From the NCBI RefSeq assembly GCF_014656055.1, contig NZ_BNBR01000001.1, positions 1,819,165-1,883,164 on the forward strand: 64,000 bases of DNA, in the 5' to 3' direction. A model generated the notes under the pieces. It searched no databases. It was not told the origin of the DNA and was given only the letters and a program-made list of their open reading frames with translations. A program made the position numbers and the translations under genes. Below are positions 60,444 through 64,000 of this stretch, piece after piece (position 1 is the stretch's first letter; each line of letters begins with the position of its first letter). Source of the DNA: Streptomyces griseosporeus (GTDB lineage: Bacteria; Actinomycetota; Actinomycetes; Streptomycetales; Streptomycetaceae).

Positions 60444-61720
60444 CGTCGGGACAGGAAGAGGAACTGGTCATCCCGGAGAACCTCGCCGGGCCGTTCCTGC
60501 ACGAACGGAAGGTCGGGGGACGGGGGTTCAGGCACATGGGCGCACAGGTGGCCTCCGTGCTCTACTACCAGGACGGCGGGCACAGCGTGATCACCGCGCG
60601 GGGCGCCGACCACCGCGACCGGATCAGCCGGTGGTCCCGGCCGAGCAGTGTCTGCGAGGTCGCCTGCGGGCGGCACACGACCTCGTTCGCGCTGAAGCTG
60701 CCCGCGCACGGCTCGGCGACCTTCTTCGAGACCCGGGTGAAGCTGCGCTGGGAGGTCGTCGACTACCGGCTGGTCGTGGAGAAGCGCCTGTTCAGCGTCG
60801 AGGAGGACCTCGGCCCGGAGATCGTGGACCGCCTCCAGGGCGTCACCAGCCGGTACTCCGTGGACCAGGCGCACGAGGCCAACCAGGCCGTCCGGCTGGA
60901 TATCGAGGCGGGCCGCTGGGCCGACCTCGGGCGGGAGGTGGGGCTGCGCACCAAGGTGTTCGTCGAGGTCGGCACCGACCGCACGCAGATCGGCTTCGTC
61001 AGCCAGTCCCGCAAGGACGAAGCGGAGGCCCAGCGGGTGAGCGCCCGCTTCCGGGGGTTCGCGGCGATCGCGCACGGCACCGACGCGGAGAAGTACGCCT
61101 ATCTGATGGCGTCCGGCGGCACCGCCGAGGTCGGCCGGCTCATCAAGATGATGCTGGAGAGCCAGGCCGAGGAGCAGCGCGCCAACCGCGAGTTCTTGGT
61201 CCGGATGGCACACGAGGGACGGGTCAACACCCCCGAACTGGACGCGTACATCCGCCGGATGGTGCTCCCTGGCCAGCCGGCCGGGCAGCTCCCGCCCCCG
61301 GCGCTGGAACCCCGCGCCGCGCTGCCGCCCGCGCCCGTCGCCCCGGCCCCGACCGCAGCGGCACGGCAGGACTGGCCGGACACCCCGGCCGCCGGGGACG
61401 CGGACCCGTACGACACCCCGGAGCGCGGGACGGCGCGGACCGCCGGGCCGCCGCGCCAGGAGGAGGACGACTGGTGGGGAGAGCCGCAGGAGGTCGTCGC
61501 GTACGAGACGGGCCCCGCGGCGGCGCGGGACGGCTACGACACGTCCGCGCACCTCGACGGCCACGGCTACGCGCACGCGTACGGCGGTAGCTCCCCAGGT
61601 GCCGGGCGCACGGAGTCCGCGGCGGGATCCGCGTCCGGTGCGGGATCCCGTGAGGGGGCCGGCGAGGACGACGACATCTGGGGCGACCCGTCGGACGGCG
61701 CCCCGGGCGGCGGACGATGA
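60440..61720 (+). CDS. Unrecognised 426-residue operon protein
   Basis: GTG start at 60440, overlapping the preceding stop (GTGA), with GGGGGAGGAG. The N-terminal ~270 residues look folded: NLAGPFLHERKVGGRGFRHM, FFETRVKLRWEVVDYRLVVE, AHEANQAVRLDIEAGRW and helices to YIRRMVLPGQPAGQL; a faint SPFH/band-7-like beta pattern can be imagined but I would not name it. The C-terminal ~150 residues are Pro/Ala/Gly/Asp-rich and disordered, ending with an acidic DDDIWGDPSDGAP tail. No membrane segment. It sits between the ATPase and the PycTM-like effector and may couple them. Confidence 0.7.
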   Translation: MTSGQEEELVIPENLAGPFLHERKVGGRGFRHMGAQVASVLYYQDGGHSVITARGADHRDRISRWSRPSSVCEVACGRHTTSFALKLPAHGSATFFETRVKLRWEVVDYRLVVEKRLFSVEEDLGPEIVDRLQGVTSRYSVDQAHEANQAVRLDIEAGRWADLGREVGLRTKVFVEVGTDRTQIGFVSQSRKDEAEAQRVSARFRGFAAIAHGTDAEKYAYLMASGGTAEVGRLIKMMLESQAEEQRANREFLVRMAHEGRVNTPELDAYIRRMVLPGQPAGQLPPPALEPRAALPPAPVAPAPTAAARQDWPDTPAAGDADPYDTPERGTARTAGPPRQEEDDWWGEPQEVVAYETGPAAARDGYDTSAHLDGHGYAHAYGGSSPGAGRTESAAGSASGAGSREGAGEDDDIWGDPSDGAPGGGR

Positions 61721-62238
61721 CGGCCGCACCGGGCGCGCCGACGGCCGCCGTCGCGGAGGCGCGGTACGTCGCCGAGCGGCTGCTCGCCACGGTCCGCGAG
61801 GACACCGGGCGGGCGGACGTCAAGGCGTCGGTGCTGCTGTCGGTGACCCTGGGGGTGCCGCCCCTGGTCGCCGGGGTCGGGCAGCGCCCGCCGGACCGGC
61901 CCTCCGTGCTGTGGCTGGTGCTGGTCGTGGCGGGGCTGCTGATGTGGCTGGCGGGGTCCGTTTCACTCGTTCGGGCGGTGCTGCCGCACGGCGGAACTGA
62001 GCGGGTGGGGCCCGGCATCACCTTCTTCGCCGACGTCGTCGCGGTGCACGCGGCGACCGGGTCGGGCGGCGTGGCGGAGGCGGTCGGAAGAGCGGGCGAG
62101 GACGTCACGGCCTGGCTGCTCACCCAGGCCGTCGATCACAGCCACATCCTCGTCCGGAAGTACCGGTGCATCCGCTGGGGAGCGATCTGGCTGGTGCCGG
62201 GGGCGCTGTCGGCGACGGCCGGGCTGACGCTCGGCTGA
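61717..62238 (+). CDS. Pycsar-type membrane effector (PycTM/DUF5706-like)
   Basis: A 173-residue membrane protein; ATG at 61717 overlaps the previous stop. It starts with a helix (VAERLLATVREDTGRADVKAS) typical of PycTM-like effectors, followed by membrane segments at ~38-55, ~63-90 and ~155-172, and TERVGPGITFFADV in between. In Pycsar immunity a pyrimidine cyclase makes cCMP or cUMP on infection and PycTM then disrupts the membrane. A cyclase-like gene is three genes upstream in the same operon, so the pairing fits. Membrane topology and family are confident; the nucleotide bound is inferred. Confidence 0.75.
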   Translation: MTAAPGAPTAAVAEARYVAERLLATVREDTGRADVKASVLLSVTLGVPPLVAGVGQRPPDRPSVLWLVLVVAGLLMWLAGSVSLVRAVLPHGGTERVGPGITFFADVVAVHAATGSGGVAEAVGRAGEDVTAWLLTQAVDHSHILVRKYRCIRWGAIWLVPGALSATAGLTLG

Positions 62239-62367
62239 TCCCGGCGCGCCGGGGGGGAGAGAGAACCGGGCGGGCACCAGCCGCCGGCACCGGGGGCGCA
62301 CGCGGGCCCACGCAGGTCCCGCACGCCCGACATCTACGCCTATCACATGACATCTGAGGGGGACGAC

Positions 62368-64000
62368 ATGGACGCACACGACACCGCACCGGTGCGCGGC
62401 GGCCCGAGGCGCGCGGCACGGGGGCGAGGGGGACGTACGGCGTCCGACCCCCGTACGGCGCCTGCAAGACGGCTGGGGCCGTCCGGGGTCCGGCGGACCG
62501 CCGCCGTGCTGGCGCTGCTGCTGCTCGGGCCGGCCGCACTCGGCCGGACGGCGCAGCCCACGCCGCTCGCCCCGGCCGCGTCGGACGCCACGGACGCCGT
62601 GGACCTGGCCGTCGCGGTGGACGAGTCGAGCAGTCTGAGCGCGGCCGACGTGGAGCGGGAGCGGGACGCCGCCGGACGGATCGCCGTCGGGGAGATCTCC
62701 CCGGCGTCGCGGATGACCGTCCTGGGGTTCGCCAGCGCCGACAACGACGACCAGAGCCCGGTGGACGAGGTGTGCCCGACCACCGCACTCGACGCGGTGG
62801 CCCGGGAGAAGATGGACGACTGCCTCCGCCGGCTGGCCCGGCGCGGCCCGGGACGGGGCACCGGGACCGACTTCCCGAACGCGATCCGGCAGGGCGTGAC
62901 CCGGCTGAGCGAACACGGCGGCAGCCGCCCGCGCATCCTCTTCCTGCTCACCGACGGCAAGCTGGACGTGAGCGGCAGCCCCTCCTACGGCACGGACGTG
63001 GACAGCCGCGAGGAGAACGGCCGCCGCGAGCTGACCAAGGCGCTGGCCGAGGCCCGCGCCGCCAAGGTGCAGATCTGGCCGCTCGGCTTCGGCGACGACC
63101 TCGACATGGACGCGCTGGGGGACATGGCGGAAGGCGGCTACCGGGGCGGCTGCACCGACCTGGAGGCGGCCCGCCCCCGCGCGGACAGAGCGACGGATTC
63201 CCAGACCCTGGGCGACGCCGTGCAGCGTGCCTTCGCCGGGGCCCGCTGCCTGGTCACCGACCCGCCACGCAAGGACACCCCGCCGGCGGACATCTCCGTA
63301 CCGCTGTCCCCGCTGGCGACGCTCGCCACCATCGTCGTCTCCAAGGGCGACCGCGCGGTGCGGGCCACGTACTACGACCCGCGCGGCCGGAAGATCGAGC
63401 CCGGCAGCCGGTCCGACGGCTCGACGTTCACGCTGGCCGGGTCCGGGGGCGAGGTGGAGTCGCTGCGCATCACGGACCCCCGGCCGGGCCGATGGCAGGT
63501 CCGGCTCGACGCTCCTGAGGGGCACCGGGAGCGGCTGGCCAGTGTCTCCGTGCAGTGGCGGGGGGCCGTGCGTTCCTCCATCGTCCTGACGCCCGCCGCG
63601 CCCCGGCCGGGTGAGAAGGCCCGCGTCGAGCTGACCCTCCAGACCCGGGACGAGCAGGGCATCGGAGACCCGGCGGACCTGCGCCGGCTGAAGGTCTCCG
63701 GACGGCTGACCGGCGACGGTTTCGCACCCCTGGACCTCGCGCTCGCCGACGACGGGGAGAGGGGCGACAAGGAGGACGACGACGGCCGCTTCACCGGCAC
63801 CGTGACGATCCCCCGGCAAGCGACGGGCGCGGTCAAGGCCGTCGGAGTGCTCGGTGCCGTCGGACTCACCGCCGACCACCGCCCGTTCCTGACCCGCATC
63901 GCCTCGCCCAACCCCGAGGTACGCGCCGGACTCCGGGTGGGCGATGCCGAGGTGCACCCCGGCGGCAGTGTGCCGTTCCGGCTGCTGGCGTCCAACGACT
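62368..64000 (+). CDS. Secreted/anchored vWA-domain protein (3' end outside window)
   Basis: At least 544 residues, still open at the window end. Start ATG 62368 has GAGGGGG; ATG 62347 is also in frame. Arg-rich N-terminus, then a membrane/signal segment (TAAVLALLLLGPAALG), then a vWA domain (~70-290) with a full MIDAS set: DESSSLS, a Thr in GRGTGTDFPN and LTDGKLD. The rest is beta-rich (several Ig/REJ-like units, e.g. VRLDAPEGHRERL). It lies 129 bp after the PycTM-like gene in the same direction, with a short direct repeat (GACATCTACG / GACATCTGAG) before it. vWA partners occur in several multi-gene conflict systems. It may belong to the operon or start its own transcript. Confidence 0.75.
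   Translation, partial: MDAHDTAPVRGGPRRAARGRGGRTASDPRTAPARRLGPSGVRRTAAVLALLLLGPAALGRTAQPTPLAPAASDATDAVDLAVAVDESSSLSAADVERERDAAGRIAVGEISPASRMTVLGFASADNDDQSPVDEVCPTTALDAVAREKMDDCLRRLARRGPGRGTGTDFPNAIRQGVTRLSEHGGSRPRILFLLTDGKLDVSGSPSYGTDVDSREENGRRELTKALAEARAAKVQIWPLGFGDDLDMDALGDMAEGGYRGGCTDLEAARPRADRATDSQTLGDAVQRAFAGARCLVTDPPRKDTPPADISVPLSPLATLATIVVSKGDRAVRATYYDPRGRKIEPGSRSDGSTFTLAGSGGEVESLRITDPRPGRWQVRLDAPEGHRERLASVSVQWRGAVRSSIVLTPAAPRPGEKARVELTLQTRDEQGIGDPADLRRLKVSGRLTGDGFAPLDLALADDGERGDKEDDDGRFTGTVTIPRQATGAVKAVGVLGAVGLTADHRPFLTRIASPNPEVRAGLRVGDAEVHPGGSVPFRLLASND

Noticed and set aside
60440..61720. SPFH/stomatin assignment for the third operon protein
   Set aside because: Only a faint strand pattern; no motif or membrane hairpin was seen, so no function is claimed.

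Overview
The window is high-GC actinobacterial DNA. Codon usage, GTG/TTG starts, ATGA/GTGA gene overlaps, two perfect CebR boxes and many Streptomyces-specific families (DUF5999, DUF6099, DUF6299, Pnkp/Hen1, an XRE-fused MurA paralogue) place it in Streptomyces or a very close relative, in a largely core part of the chromosome. No rRNA, tRNA, CRISPR array or insertion sequence was seen.

Layout. 1-6.4 kb: glycan degradation, with two GH92 alpha-mannosidases, a small secreted protein and a cellulose/chitin-type AA10 LPMO with a CBM2 that carries a one-base frameshift. 6.6-12.2 kb: aconitase acnA behind an iron-box-like site, a repeat-containing lipoprotein and a MurA paralogue with an N-terminal XRE helix-turn-helix; two matching palindromes (ATCTC-N6-GAGAT) lie upstream of acnA and upstream of the murA-like gene. 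12.2-17.5 kb: one 1,769-residue protein with an Hsp90/sacsin-type ATPase at its N-terminus and a DUF3883 PD-(D/E)XK-like nuclease at its C-terminus, a candidate single-gene defence locus. 17.7-23 kb: a YbdK-type ligase, small proteins and a CebR-box GH5 mannanase with CBM2. 23-31.3 kb: a CoA-dependent aromatic degradation cluster (RidA, acyl-CoA dehydrogenase, benzoate/2-aminobenzoate-CoA ligase, PaaX regulator, fused monooxygenase/old-yellow-enzyme, enoyl-CoA hydratase) whose two promoters share the 12-bp site TGACTGTCGTCA; it best fits 2-aminobenzoyl-CoA (anthranilate) catabolism. 31.5-36.4 kb: a HATPase regulator, an APC amino-acid permease, argF, arcA and a DUF488 protein. 36.5-40.6 kb: the Pnkp-Hen1 RNA repair pair, with a palindromic repeat inserted in frame in the ligase domain. 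40.6-46.3 kb: a lipoprotein with an 18-bp repeat, an F420-type LLM oxidoreductase, a MazG/AAA-ATPase pair and a SepF paralogue. 46.7-55.5 kb: a 1,041-residue FAD/Fe-S oxidoreductase, an exonuclease-BRCT-TerD fusion, and divergent GH62 arabinofuranosidase and GH10 xylanase genes.

55.6-64 kb: the most interesting part. A Crp/Fnr protein precedes a tightly overlapping operon encoding (i) a class III nucleotide cyclase-like protein, (ii) a P-loop ATPase with helical repeats, (iii) an unrecognised 426-residue protein and (iv) a Pycsar-type (PycTM-like) membrane effector; (v) a secreted/anchored vWA protein follows and runs off the end. A CRP-like palindrome (CGATGTG-N8-CACATCG) sits in the operon's promoter region. 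I read this as an elaborated Pycsar-like cyclic-nucleotide signalling/defence system in which nucleotide synthesis, an ATPase switch, a membrane effector and possibly transcriptional feedback are combined. The parts are recognisable, but the combination and the regulation are inferences.
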